DNA of 64,000 nucleotides, taken from contig JAGACA010000006.1 in assembly GCA_017614315.1 (NCBI GenBank), positions 186,001 to 250,000 of the forward strand, read 5' to 3'. Shown piece after piece: positions 1-8,074 of the stretch; within the stretch, counting starts at the first letter, position 1, and the number at the start of each line of letters is the position of its first letter. Made by a program: the position numbers and the translations under genes. The notes under the pieces were generated by a model. The model had not been told where the DNA came from. It did not search any database and saw only the letters and a list, made by a program, of their open reading frames with translations. The DNA comes from Clostridia bacterium. Its GTDB lineage: Bacteria > Bacillota > Clostridia > Christensenellales > CAG-138.

Positions 1-82
1 GCGTCCCGACCTTCTCGAAAAGGCTGCGCTCACGAAGCAGGATATAGCGTTTCTTGAAGAAAACGGTTACGAAAAGCAATAA
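1..82 (+). CDS. trmD: tRNA (guanine-N1)-methyltransferase, 3' end only
   Basis: Only the last 26 codons are inside the window, read in frame from base 2 to the TAA at 80-82. The peptide begins RPDLLEKAALTK and matches the C-terminal helix of TrmD (E. coli has RPELLENLALTEEQ at the same place). TrmD methylates N1 of G37 in tRNAs to prevent frameshifting. The assignment is supported by position: trmD directly precedes rplS in the widespread rpsP-rimM-trmD-rplS cluster, and rplS follows here. Confidence 0.8.
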   Translation, partial: RPDLLEKAALTKQDIAFLEENGYEKQ

Positions 83-110
83 AATATATTGATTTTATTT
101 CGTTTTTCTA

Positions 111-139
111 TTGAAAAGAGCTTTTTCACCTGCTATAAT
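111..139 (+). promoter_or_regulatory. Sigma-A-type promoter for rplS
   Basis: TTGAAA (111-116) and TATAAT (134-139) are separated by 17 bases. This gives rplS its own promoter inside the trmD-rplS gap, with a predicted start near base 146. Confidence 0.8.
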
Positions 140-149
140 ACACAAGTTA

Positions 150-196
150 ATGCGATGGTCCTCTGGCCGTATGTCGGTTTAAGAACATCTATATGA
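150..196 (+). promoter_or_regulatory. Candidate L19 (rplS) leader RNA
   Basis: Between the predicted transcription start and the rplS start codon lies a small foldable stretch. GGTC (157-160) can pair with GGCC (165-168) around a CTCT loop, and GAT (154-156) can pair with ATC (187-189) to enclose it. Firmicutes are known to carry an autoregulatory L19 leader in this position. The match here is by position and simple pairing only; I cannot score it against a covariance model. Confidence 0.25.
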
Positions 197-209
197 AAGG
201 GTCAATATT

Positions 210-563
210 ATGGCAAACATCATTCAGGAACTTGAAAAGGAGCAGCTCCGTACAGACCTGCCCAAGCTTCAGATCGGCGATACCGTACGCGTTTACGTTA
301 AGGTCGTCGAGGGCACCCGCGAGCGTCTGCAGAACTTCGAGGGCATCGTCATCAAGATGCAGGGCGGCGGTATCCGCAAGACCTTCACCGTTCGCCGTAT
401 GAGCTACGGCATCGGCGTCGAGCGTACCTTTCCGTATCACAGCCCGGCCATCGGCCGTATCGAGGTCGTTCGTCACGGCGTCGTGCGCCGCGCGAAGCTC
501 TATTACATCCGTGATCGCGTCGGCAAGTCCGCCAAGATCAAGGAGCGCATCGTCACCAAGTGA
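210..563 (+). CDS. rplS: 50S ribosomal protein L19
   Basis: The 117-residue product has the normal length of bL19 and its hallmark segments: an N-terminal helix, [27 protein letters not shown] and the [18 protein letters not shown] region, ending in a basic tail. L19 lies at the 30S-50S interface of the ribosome. The start at 210 follows an AAAGGG Shine-Dalgarno-like sequence. The gene is alone between its promoter and a terminator at 578-611, so it can be expressed separately from trmD. Confidence 0.98.
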   Translation: MANIIQELEKEQLRTDLPKLQIGDTVRVYVKVVEGTRERLQNFEGIVIKMQGGGIRKTFTVRRMSYGIGVERTFPYHSPAIGRIEVVRHGVVRRAKLYYIRDRVGKSAKIKERIVTK

Positions 564-577
564 TCTAAATGAACCTG

Positions 578-611
578 CCCCCATCGTCATTTCGGCCTTG
601 GGGGTATTTTT
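578..611 (+). terminator. Intrinsic terminator after rplS
   Basis: CCCCCA (578-583) pairs with TGGGGG (599-604), followed by a T-rich tail (TATTTTT) to 611. It lies between the rplS stop codon and the rbgA ribosome-binding site. Confidence 0.75.
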
Positions 612-632
612 GTAACGAAAGGAGGGATCCGG

Positions 633-1508
633 ATGGACGAAAACGGGATCAAATCGGCGATAAACTGGTATCCAGGGCATATGGCTAAGGCGAAGAGGAT
701 GCTTGAGGAGGATCTAAAGCTGATCGACGTAGTCGTCGAGATCGTCGACGCGCGCGCGCCGATGGCCTGCCGCAACCCCGATTTCGAAGCGCTATTCAAA
801 AACAAGATCCGGATCGTTCTTCTAAACAAGGCAGACCTTTCCTCGAAGGAAGCGAATAAAGCTTGGACGAGGCATTTCTCGGACGAAGGATACTCCGTTC
901 TCGAATATGTTTCGATAGGCTCCGGCTCAAGGAAAAACGCCGTTTCGCTCATCGAGAAGGCAGGGGAGCCAATACTGAAAAAATACCGCGACAAGGGCGT
1001 TTCAAAAACGTTAAGGGCGATGGTCGTCGGCATCCCTAACGTCGGGAAATCGACTTTTATAAACAAGCTCGCCGGCACAGGCAAGGCGCTTACCGGCGAT
1101 AAGCCCGGAGTCACCCGCGGAAAACAGTGGGTCAAGATCTCTCCTTACCTCGAGCTTATGGATACCCCGGGGCTGCTTTGGGCAAAGCTCGACGATCAAA
1201 CGCTCGCGAAGCATCTTGCATATATAGGCTCCATCAGGGACGACGTAATGAATGTCGAGGAGATAGCGGGAGCGCTTCTTTCGGATCTTTCCTCGCTCGC
1301 CCACAGCGAGCTGTATTCCCGATATCCGAAGATTACTCAGGACGAAGCCGTTTCTCCCGAGGAGCTCCTTGAAGGCGTTGCCAAAAGCCGCGGTTTCATA
1401 TTGAAGGGCGGCGTATACGACACGGAACGCGCGGCGAGGATCGTGCTCGACGAATACCGCGCGGGCAAAATAGCGAAGGTGACATTCGAGCTTCCCGACG
1501 ATGAGTAA
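633..1508 (+). CDS. rbgA: Ribosome biogenesis GTPase RbgA (YlqF)
   Basis: This is a circularly permuted GTPase needed for late 50S subunit assembly. The permuted motif order is visible: the G4 motif NKAD comes first (residues 65-68), then the G1 P-loop GIPNVGKS (133-140), then G3 DTPG (177-180). The C-terminal part matches the RNA-binding ANTAR-like region of YlqF, and 291 residues is the usual length. The start is set by AAAGGAGG at 618-625. Its 3' end overlaps rnhB by 8 bases, and the rplS-rbgA-rnhB order is conserved in Firmicutes. Confidence 0.96.
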   Translation: MDENGIKSAINWYPGHMAKAKRMLEEDLKLIDVVVEIVDARAPMACRNPDFEALFKNKIRIVLLNKADLSSKEANKAWTRHFSDEGYSVLEYVSIGSGSRKNAVSLIEKAGEPILKKYRDKGVSKTLRAMVVGIPNVGKSTFINKLAGTGKALTGDKPGVTRGKQWVKISPYLELMDTPGLLWAKLDDQTLAKHLAYIGSIRDDVMNVEEIAGALLSDLSSLAHSELYSRYPKITQDEAVSPEELLEGVAKSRGFILKGGVYDTERAARIVLDEYRAGKIAKVTFELPDDE

Positions 1509-2127
1509 GATCAACGAACAGGAAAGGCTCTTCGAGCTTTCAAAATACGAACGCGAGCTTTGGGAACAGGGCTGTTCGGTCTGCGGCATGGACGAGGTGG
1601 GCAGGGGACCGCTTGCGGGGCCCGTCGTGACCTGCTGCGTTATAATGCCTCGCGATGGTCTTATCGAGGGCGTCAACGACTCTAAAAAGCTGAGCGAGAA
1701 GAAACGCGAGCTTTTATACGACCGTATAATGAACTCGGCGGTCGCCGTGGGCTTTGGCGTATGCGATGAAAAGGTCATCGATGAGATCAACATCTTAAAC
1801 GCCACGAAGCGCGCGTTCAGGGAAGCGTATTTCGATATGGGCGTATCGGCGGACGCGGCGCTGATCGACGCGGTGAAGGGGCTCGATATCCCATGCAGGA
1901 AGATACCAATCATCCACGGCGACGCGCTGTCGTATTCGATCGCCTGCGCTTCCATACTCGCAAAGGTCAGAAGGGACAGGTTCATGGCCGAGATGGACGA
2001 GATCTATCCCGGATACAGCTTTAAGAAAAACAAGGGCTACGGCACAAAGGATCATATCGACGCTATCCGCGAGCTCGGCCCGTGCCCGATCCACAGGAAA
2101 AGCTTTATAGGCAATTTTATCAAATGA
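1501..2127 (+). CDS. rnhB: Ribonuclease HII
   Basis: RNase HII removes ribonucleotides and RNA-DNA hybrids from DNA. The 208-residue product carries the type II signature DEVGRGPLAGPV with the first two acidic catalytic residues (D31, E32), followed by NDSKKLS and SYSIACASILAKVRRD. The last part contains the later active-site region. It starts inside the end of rbgA and its TGA overlaps the start of yraN (ATGA at 2124), so the three genes are translationally coupled. A separate RNase HI gene lies at 43.7 kb. Confidence 0.97.
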   Translation: MSKINEQERLFELSKYERELWEQGCSVCGMDEVGRGPLAGPVVTCCVIMPRDGLIEGVNDSKKLSEKKRELLYDRIMNSAVAVGFGVCDEKVIDEINILNATKRAFREAYFDMGVSADAALIDAVKGLDIPCRKIPIIHGDALSYSIACASILAKVRRDRFMAEMDEIYPGYSFKKNKGYGTKDHIDAIRELGPCPIHRKSFIGNFIK

Positions 2128-2483
2128 GAAAGCTTACTGAAAAAAGAAGGACAGGCGACAGGGGAGAGCGCAGAACGGCATTGTATCTGATCCTGCGCGG
2201 TTACAGGATACTCGAACGCAATTATACCGTCGGGCATAAGGAGATCGACCTGATCGCGAAGAAGGGTCGCGTGCTCGCTTTCATCGAGGTCAAGACGCGT
2301 AACGACACGGTGAATTCCAGCCCTGCCTCTGCCGTTACGGTTAAAAAAAAGCGCAATATCATCGCCGCTGCCGGCTCATATCGCGCCTCGCACGACACAT
2401 CGGAAATGACGATCCGCTACGACGTTTCCGAGGTCCCGGTCAGGGGAAAGATCAACTATATCCCCAACGCTTTTACGGAATAA
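2124..2483 (+). CDS. yraN: YraN/UPF0102 family nuclease-fold protein
   Basis: A 119-residue protein of the UPF0102 family, which has a restriction-endonuclease-like fold. Visible landmarks are RRTGDRGERRTALYLILRGY near the N terminus, NYTVGHKEIDLIA (the E-x-D acidic pair) and FIEVKTR (the E-V-K motif). The biochemical role of the family is still poorly defined. I start it at the ATG overlapping the rnhB stop (ATGA); an in-frame ATG 42 bases earlier exists but would lie deep inside rnhB. Position after rnhB is conserved in many bacteria. Confidence 0.92.
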   Translation: MRKLTEKRRTGDRGERRTALYLILRGYRILERNYTVGHKEIDLIAKKGRVLAFIEVKTRNDTVNSSPASAVTVKKKRNIIAAAGSYRASHDTSEMTIRYDVSEVPVRGKINYIPNAFTE

Positions 2484-2514
2484 AAAAATATACCTATTAA
2501 AATAAAGGATTATG

Positions 2515-2523
2515 TGTTATAAT
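2515..2523 (+). promoter_or_regulatory. Extended -10 promoter for the glycosyltransferase operon
   Basis: TGTTATAAT is a perfect TGn extended -10. No convincing -35 is present (TATTAA at the expected place), as is common for extended -10 promoters. It would drive the operon starting at 2620. Confidence 0.6.
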
Positions 2524-2524
2524 T

Positions 2525-2588
2525 ATCCGGTGAGGATATGCGCTAGGTCGATATCCCCGCCGGATCGCCTGTTTTTACGGGCTTTTCC
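2525..2588 (+). promoter_or_regulatory. Structured 5' leader with terminator-like hairpin
   Basis: Immediately after the promoter, ATCCGG (2525-2530) pairs with CCGGAT (2560-2565). Inside that, after a 3x3 internal loop, GGATAT (2534-2539) pairs with ATATCC (2551-2556) around an 11-base loop. A second hairpin, GCCTG (2567-2571) with CGGGC (2578-2582), is followed by TTTTCC and looks like an attenuator. I do not recognise it as a known riboswitch class. Confidence 0.45.
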
Positions 2589-2619
2589 TTAAAACCCTTC
2601 GCCTTCGGGAGAGCGTTTA

Positions 2620-4629
2620 ATGAAGATCAGATCGGTTATATTAATACTTTCGGCCTTACTGCTCATCGCCGTATGCGGATGCGCTCCGAAAACCCCTTCC
2701 ATAGTAAACGGGGGATTCGACGACGGTATCGCGGGGTGGACGGAAAACTTTTATTATGACGGCATAAGCACCGCTTCGTCGGAGCACGATGCGGATCACG
2801 GATCGACGGCGTTCATTTCGTCGGCCTCCGATAACGACGCAAGGCTGATCCAGGAGCTTGAGGTATCGGGCAATACGGTCTACCGTATCGTCTGCGACGT
2901 AAAAACCGAGGAAGTCTCCGGCGAGGCCGGAGCCAATATCGGCGTATACGGCGTCGCAGTCACAGGGGGCACGGTCACAGGCACGACGGACTGGCACGAG
3001 ATCGAGCTCGTGGGCAAGACGGCGCCCTGCCAAAAGGTTCTGCCCGTTTCCGTCGGCATTGGCGGGCACGGCTCGCTTGCAAGCGGCAAGGCATGGTTCG
3101 ATAACGTAAGGATCGAGCTTGCCGAAGACGCCCGGACCGATACCATGTTCGGGAAAGCTTCTTCCAATACGCCTAAAAAGATCGACGCTCCTAACGAATT
3201 CCCCACGGGAAAGGTCGTTTTGACAGCGCTGTATTCGACCGTGTTCTTTCTCCTGATACTCACGTGGCACAGGACGAGCGCGCGCAAGCCGCTGAAAAAA
3301 GAAAAGAAGACCGGCGCAGGCTATGCCGCGCTGATACTCGTCGGCGCATTCCTTTTAAGGCTCGCGCTTGCAATAATAGCCCTTGAGACCACAAAGCTCG
3401 GAGGACATAAGACCGATATAAACTGCTTCACCGCATGGGGCATGCGCGTCGCAAATAACGGCGCCGCCCGTTTCTATGAGCAGTGGTGCGACTATCCTCC
3501 CGGATACATGCTCGTTCTCGGCGCGATAGCGAGCCTGAGCAACGCGCTCGGCCTCGATTACGGCGTCTATATAGTTCTTGTCAAGACGCCGAGCATACTC
3601 TGCGATATCGCATGCGCATGGCTCATATGGCGGTATTCCGTCAAGTCCATGAGCCGCAGCGCGGCGCTGTCGCTGACGGCAGTGGTCGCTTTCACGCCTG
3701 TCATGGCATACGTTTCGGCTTATTGGGGGCAGATCGATCAGCTGCTCGCGCTTCTCCTTATCGTTCCGATACTGCTCCTCTATAAGCGCAGACCGATACT
3801 CGCCGGGCTCTTTTACGGCCTCGCCATAGCTATGAAGCCGCAGGCGCTGATGTGCGGCCCCATGTTCGTCGCCGCATGCATCATCTATATCATTTCGGGC
3901 GACAGGTACGACAACCCGTTCGCATCAAGAAGCGTTGTAAAGCTCCTTAAGATCAAAAAGGATACCGTCGGGCTGAGGGTATTCGAGGTGCTTGCCGCAA
4001 TGATCGGCGCGCTCTTACTCATAATCCTTCTGTCGCTTCCATTCAAAGGCGAACAGGAACCGTTCTGGCTTCTCGATAAATACATAGGCACGGCGACATC
4101 ATATAAATACGCGACCGTAAACGGCTATAATTTCTGGGCGCTCATCGGGGCAAACTGGAAATCGGTGGACGAACCCTTCCTCGGCCTGACCTACGGAAAA
4201 TGGGGGACCGTATTCATGGTCTTCTTCATTGCCGCGGGTATCGCGCTTTACGCTTTCGCGTCGATAAAGCACAGGAACGCGAAGGGCGCGCTGCCTCTTT
4301 CCATGGCGTATTCACTCGCGGGGATATTCACATTCGGCCATTACATGCATGAAAGATACATCTTCCCGGCGCTGATGCTCATAATGTTCGCATACGTCTT
4401 TTATAACGACAGGCGCCTTATCTGGACATACGCGGCGTATGCGGTCACGACCATGGTAAACTGTCTTGCGGCATTCTATTACAGTGAACTGTTCGAGTAC
4501 GGGCTGTATTGGGACAAGAGGATAATATTCTGGTGCTCGCTCGCGAACGTCGCGGTTTTTGCGCTCTTCACGGTGCTCGTTGCCGTTCTTATGATCGGGA
4601 ACAAGCCCAAAAAGGCGTACAACGGATGA
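2620..4629 (+). CDS. GT-C-type membrane glycosyltransferase with exported CBM-like domain
   Basis: The 669-residue protein begins with a secretion signal whose hydrophobic core ends in a lipobox-like V-C-G-C (Cys21). Residues about 27-170 form a carbohydrate-binding-like beta domain (NGGFDDGIAGW at the start, KAWFDNVRIE at the end). One transmembrane segment and a basic linker follow, then about ten membrane segments. The first outer loop has an acidic DIN motif near residue 265 and CDYPPGYML, as in polyprenyl-phosphate-dependent GT-C enzymes. The exact sugar donor and acceptor are unknown. It is the first of three genes, and its N-terminal domain is a paralogue of that in the next protein. 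Confidence 0.75.
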   Translation: MKIRSVILILSALLLIAVCGCAPKTPSIVNGGFDDGIAGWTENFYYDGISTASSEHDADHGSTAFISSASDNDARLIQELEVSGNTVYRIVCDVKTEEVSGEAGANIGVYGVAVTGGTVTGTTDWHEIELVGKTAPCQKVLPVSVGIGGHGSLASGKAWFDNVRIELAEDARTDTMFGKASSNTPKKIDAPNEFPTGKVVLTALYSTVFFLLILTWHRTSARKPLKKEKKTGAGYAALILVGAFLLRLALAIIALETTKLGGHKTDINCFTAWGMRVANNGAARFYEQWCDYPPGYMLVLGAIASLSNALGLDYGVYIVLVKTPSILCDIACAWLIWRYSVKSMSRSAALSLTAVVAFTPVMAYVSAYWGQIDQLLALLLIVPILLLYKRRPILAGLFYGLAIAMKPQALMCGPMFVAACIIYIISGDRYDNPFASRSVVKLLKIKKDTVGLRVFEVLAAMIGALLLIILLSLPFKGEQEPFWLLDKYIGTATSYKYATVNGYNFWALIGANWKSVDEPFLGLTYGKWGTVFMVFFIAAGIALYAFASIKHRNAKGALPLSMAYSLAGIFTFGHYMHERYIFPALMLIMFAYVFYNDRRLIWTYAAYAVTTMVNCLAAFYYSELFEYGLYWDKRIIFWCSLANVAVFALFTVLVAVLMIGNKPKKAYNG

Positions 4630-4654
4630 TACGCTCGAACGAAAGGACGGAAAT

Positions 4655-7540
4655 ATGAAGAAACTGATATCGCTCATCGCGGCTTTTTCGATCGTATTGA
4701 TCGCCGTTACGGCATTCGCGGCCGTAGACCCGGCGCTGATAAACGGCGGCTTCGACGAAGTCGACGAGGCGAACGGGCTTCCCGTATCGTGGGATTTCCA
4801 TTCATATCATACCGAGTATAACGACAAGATAGGGAATGCGCTGGCGTTCTGCGAGACGGATCCCGACAGGGGAACTGTTCTTTATATGCGCGCCATAGAC
4901 AACGACGACGTCGCCGTATTCCAAAGGATAAGCGTCGAGCCCTCGACCGTATACAGGCTTTCTTGCTATATCAAGACCGTCGGCGTCGAGAACGGAGCCG
5001 GCGCGAATATCGCGCTTCGCGAAATAATCGCGTGCTCCGACGGCTTATACGGCGACAACGGCTGGACTAAGGTCGAGCTCGTCGGCAAAACCGGCCCGAA
5101 GCAGGACTATATGGTCGTATCGTGCCGCGTCGGCGGATACAGTGCCGAATCCCTCGGAGAAGCCTGGTTCGATGATTTTACGGTCGAGAAGCTCGAAAAC
5201 TATTCGGGGAACTTGATCCCGTTCTATTCCGGCACTTCCGAAAAAGAAAAGACAAATAATGGCGGCGCGCTGAAGACACTGCTCATCATACTCGTTTCCG
5301 CTGCGGCTCTGGCCGGAGTGATCGTCGTCCTTTCTAAGGTGTTCGGCAAAAACGATGGGAAAAAGGGCCATAAGGCCGTTTCCTCGCTCGGAAGCTATGC
5401 CGACGACAAATCAAGAAAGCTTCCGGAGCTTTCCGCGCTCCGCGACCGCTCGTTCTTCGATCTGAGGGACGATTCCGTACCGGGACCCACAGACTCCCGC
5501 TTGAAGCTTACCAAGCTCGACAGGATACTCGTCCTCGTTCTGACCGGCATTTACGGGATAATAGCTTTCATACGTCTCGGAACACTCAATTTCCCGACCA
5601 GCCGCTTTACCGCCAACTCGGGCGACTCCGTCAGGATAGAGTTTTCGAAGCCCGTAAAGCTAGGAGACATCTGGCAGGTTTCGGGCATTTCCCATGTCAA
5701 ATATAAGCTCGTCGCAGACGACGGCACCGAGATCTATTTCGCCGATTCGTCCGATGCGAACAACATAAACAAGAACCGCGAATACGGGCATATGTACCGC
5801 TGGGCAAGCATAAACGAAAGCTCGGTCAAAAGCGCCGGCGAAACGACGGGCTTGACGCTCACGGTATGGGGCGGCGATTACGGAAGAAAAAGCCAGCCCG
5901 ATCTCGTGCTCCTCGAGCTCGCGATATTCGATACCGACGGGAACCTCGTCGAGTGCACCGTTCCCGAAAGTGCCTCGGCGCTCTTCGACGAGCAGGATAC
6001 CGTACCTGCTTCTCCGAGCTATTTTTACGGAATGTACTTCGACGAGCTCTATCACGGACGCACTGCTTTGGAGCATATCGAAAATCTGCCGGTTTACGAA
6101 TGGACGCATCCGCCCCTCGGCAAACTGATCATCGCTTCGGGGATACTCATATTCGGCATGAAGCCTTTCGGCTGGAGGGTGATGGGCGCGTTTTTCGGCG
6201 TGCTGATGGTACCGGCTATGTACTTCCTCGCTAAACGGCTTTTGAAGAGGACGGAGCTCGCGTTCTTCTCGACTTTCCTGTTCACGTTCGATTTCATGCA
6301 CTTCACCCAGACGAGGATCGCGACGATCGACGTTTACGGCGTGTTCTTCATACTGCTTATGACCTATTATATGCTTCAGTTCATAAGCATGGACATAGGC
6401 GATGAAACGAAGAAGATGCTGAAGCCCCTTGCGCTGTCCGGTCTGTTCTTCGGCCTCGGCTGCGCTTCAAAGTGGATCTGTCTTTATACGGGCGTGGGGC
6501 TCGCCGTGCTGTTCTTCGTCAAGCTCGTGATCATGGGCGTAAGAAGCTATAAGCTCTCGCACTTCAAAAAGAACGAAGGGAAAAAGCTTCCGTCGAAGTT
6601 CTGGAAACGCTGCGGCATACTCTGCGCATGGTGCGTGCTGTTCTTCATAATACTGCCCGTGCTGATCTATTCCGCATCCTATTTCCGCTACTATACCGCC
6701 CAGTGGCTTCCCGCAAGGCAAACGGAGATCTATAACGCCGACAAGAGCGCTTACGCATCCGCGGACGACGTCAAACTCGGCTTCAAAGAGGCTGTCGCGA
6801 CATACGCGAAGGGCGTAATAAAGAACCAAAAGGATATCTTCAATTATCACAGCGGCCTTGAGAGCGAGCACGCTGCCTCGTCCACATGGTGGATGTGGCT
6901 CATGGATCTTCGTCCGACGTGGTTCTACGTTGGCGAGAGGGAAACGGTCGAGTATGAATCCGGCAGGACGGCAAGCTTTGTCGGGACTATCTGCTCGTTC
7001 GGCAACCCGCTCGTATGGGTGGCGTGCAACGTTTCGGTAATAATACTGATCGTTCTGCTCATCGTACGCGTACGCAGGTTCCCGCTCGAGCCGTGGTTCA
7101 TATTCGTATGCCTGGCCGCCAACTTCATGCCCTGGGTATTGGTGACGAGAAGCACCTACGCGTATCATTTCTTCGCGTCGGTGCCTTATGTATCGCTTGC
7201 GGCAGGATACCTTATCGGGATAGTCGAGGACTTCTACTACGAGAAGCACGCTCTTTCCAAAACAAAGAAAAAACCGGGGATCTATAAGCTCAAATACGTT
7301 TGGATGGCGCTCGTACTGATCCTGTTCTGTGTATTCTTCCCGGTGCTCTCGGGCATAAAGACCAATTCGTCATACGTTGCCGCGCTCGAATGGGTGCCGT
7401 ACCACAGGTGGGAGGTACACGAAACGGACGAGAACGGCAAAGAAACGGTGAAGAATTACCGGATAGGCTGGACTCTCACGTCATACGAATGGTACGATTC
7501 TTCGGATCCAGACAAGTACGTGACCAAGATCTATAAATAG
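4655..7540 (+). CDS. PMT-family phospholipid-carrier-dependent glycosyltransferase with CBM-like domain
   Basis: The 961-residue protein has a Sec signal peptide (cleavage after AFA), then a CBM-like domain (NGGFDEVDEANG to GEAWFDDFTVE, about residues 25-185). A transmembrane anchor, a soluble insert and a multi-pass PMT-type GT-C domain follow. PMT hallmarks are the DE pair in YFDELYHGR and EWTHPPLGKLI (about residues 455-490). The C terminus carries the four-helix module typical of bacterial PMT homologues (PWVLVTRSTYAYHFFASVPY). Such enzymes move a sugar from a polyprenyl-phosphate carrier to protein or glycan outside the membrane. It lies 25 bases after the related GT-C gene, with its own GAAAGGACGG ribosome-binding site. 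Confidence 0.85.
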   Translation: MKKLISLIAAFSIVLIAVTAFAAVDPALINGGFDEVDEANGLPVSWDFHSYHTEYNDKIGNALAFCETDPDRGTVLYMRAIDNDDVAVFQRISVEPSTVYRLSCYIKTVGVENGAGANIALREIIACSDGLYGDNGWTKVELVGKTGPKQDYMVVSCRVGGYSAESLGEAWFDDFTVEKLENYSGNLIPFYSGTSEKEKTNNGGALKTLLIILVSAAALAGVIVVLSKVFGKNDGKKGHKAVSSLGSYADDKSRKLPELSALRDRSFFDLRDDSVPGPTDSRLKLTKLDRILVLVLTGIYGIIAFIRLGTLNFPTSRFTANSGDSVRIEFSKPVKLGDIWQVSGISHVKYKLVADDGTEIYFADSSDANNINKNREYGHMYRWASINESSVKSAGETTGLTLTVWGGDYGRKSQPDLVLLELAIFDTDGNLVECTVPESASALFDEQDTVPASPSYFYGMYFDELYHGRTALEHIENLPVYEWTHPPLGKLIIASGILIFGMKPFGWRVMGAFFGVLMVPAMYFLAKRLLKRTELAFFSTFLFTFDFMHFTQTRIATIDVYGVFFILLMTYYMLQFISMDIGDETKKMLKPLALSGLFFGLGCASKWICLYTGVGLAVLFFVKLVIMGVRSYKLSHFKKNEGKKLPSKFWKRCGILCAWCVLFFIILPVLIYSASYFRYYTAQWLPARQTEIYNADKSAYASADDVKLGFKEAVATYAKGVIKNQKDIFNYHSGLESEHAASSTWWMWLMDLRPTWFYVGERETVEYESGRTASFVGTICSFGNPLVWVACNVSVIILIVLLIVRVRRFPLEPWFIFVCLAANFMPWVLVTRSTYAYHFFASVPYVSLAAGYLIGIVEDFYYEKHALSKTKKKPGIYKLKYVWMALVLILFCVFFPVLSGIKTNSSYVAALEWVPYHRWEVHETDENGKETVKNYRIGWTLTSYEWYDSSDPDKYVTKIYK

Positions 7541-7547
7541 GTGAAAG

Positions 7548-8072
7548 ATGGAAATGAACGAAACCGAAAAGCTTGAAACGGAAACTGCGCCGAAGAAGGG
7601 AAAAAGCTTAATACAGCTTATAAAATTCGCTCTCGTCGGCGCGAGCAACACGCTCGTCGACATGCTCGTCAATACGGGCGTGTCATTCCTGCTCGGACTC
7701 CTGTTCGGCGGAGGATGGGTGGTATATGTATCGAAGGGGATCGGCTACGCTTGCGGGATACTTAACAGCTATCTCCTTAACAGCGGCTGGACGTTCAGGG
7801 AAGAAAGACGCCGCGATAAACGCGAGGTGATCAGCTTTATCGCAGTCAATCTTCTCGTTCTCGGGATTTCCTTCGGGCTGATATACCTCTTCAAAAACGT
7901 ATTCGGGCTCAACGCATGGTGGGACGGCGCAGACGCTCCCGCGTGGATTAAAAAGATAGTCGGAGGAGACCTCTTCTGTTCGCTGCTTGCGACGGTCGTA
8001 TGTCTGCCGATCAACTTCATACTCAACAAGCTGTTCGTATTTGTCGGCAAAAAGGGAAAGGAAAACAACTGA
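7548..8072 (+). CDS. GtrA family membrane protein
   Basis: A 174-residue protein with about four membrane helices. It starts with the GtrA-type opening LIQLIKFALVGASNTLVD and has the family motif NSYLLNSGWTF after the second helix. GtrA proteins are thought to help flip or present polyprenyl-phosphate-linked sugars. That fits its place 7 bases behind two carrier-lipid-dependent glycosyltransferases, for which it may supply the donor. A second in-frame ATG two codons downstream (7554) is an equally possible start. The product has an internal insert (LNAWWDGADAPAW) before the last helices. Confidence 0.88.
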   Translation: MEMNETEKLETETAPKKGKSLIQLIKFALVGASNTLVDMLVNTGVSFLLGLLFGGGWVVYVSKGIGYACGILNSYLLNSGWTFREERRRDKREVISFIAVNLLVLGISFGLIYLFKNVFGLNAWWDGADAPAWIKKIVGGDLFCSLLATVVCLPINFILNKLFVFVGKKGKENN

Positions 8073-8074
8073 TA

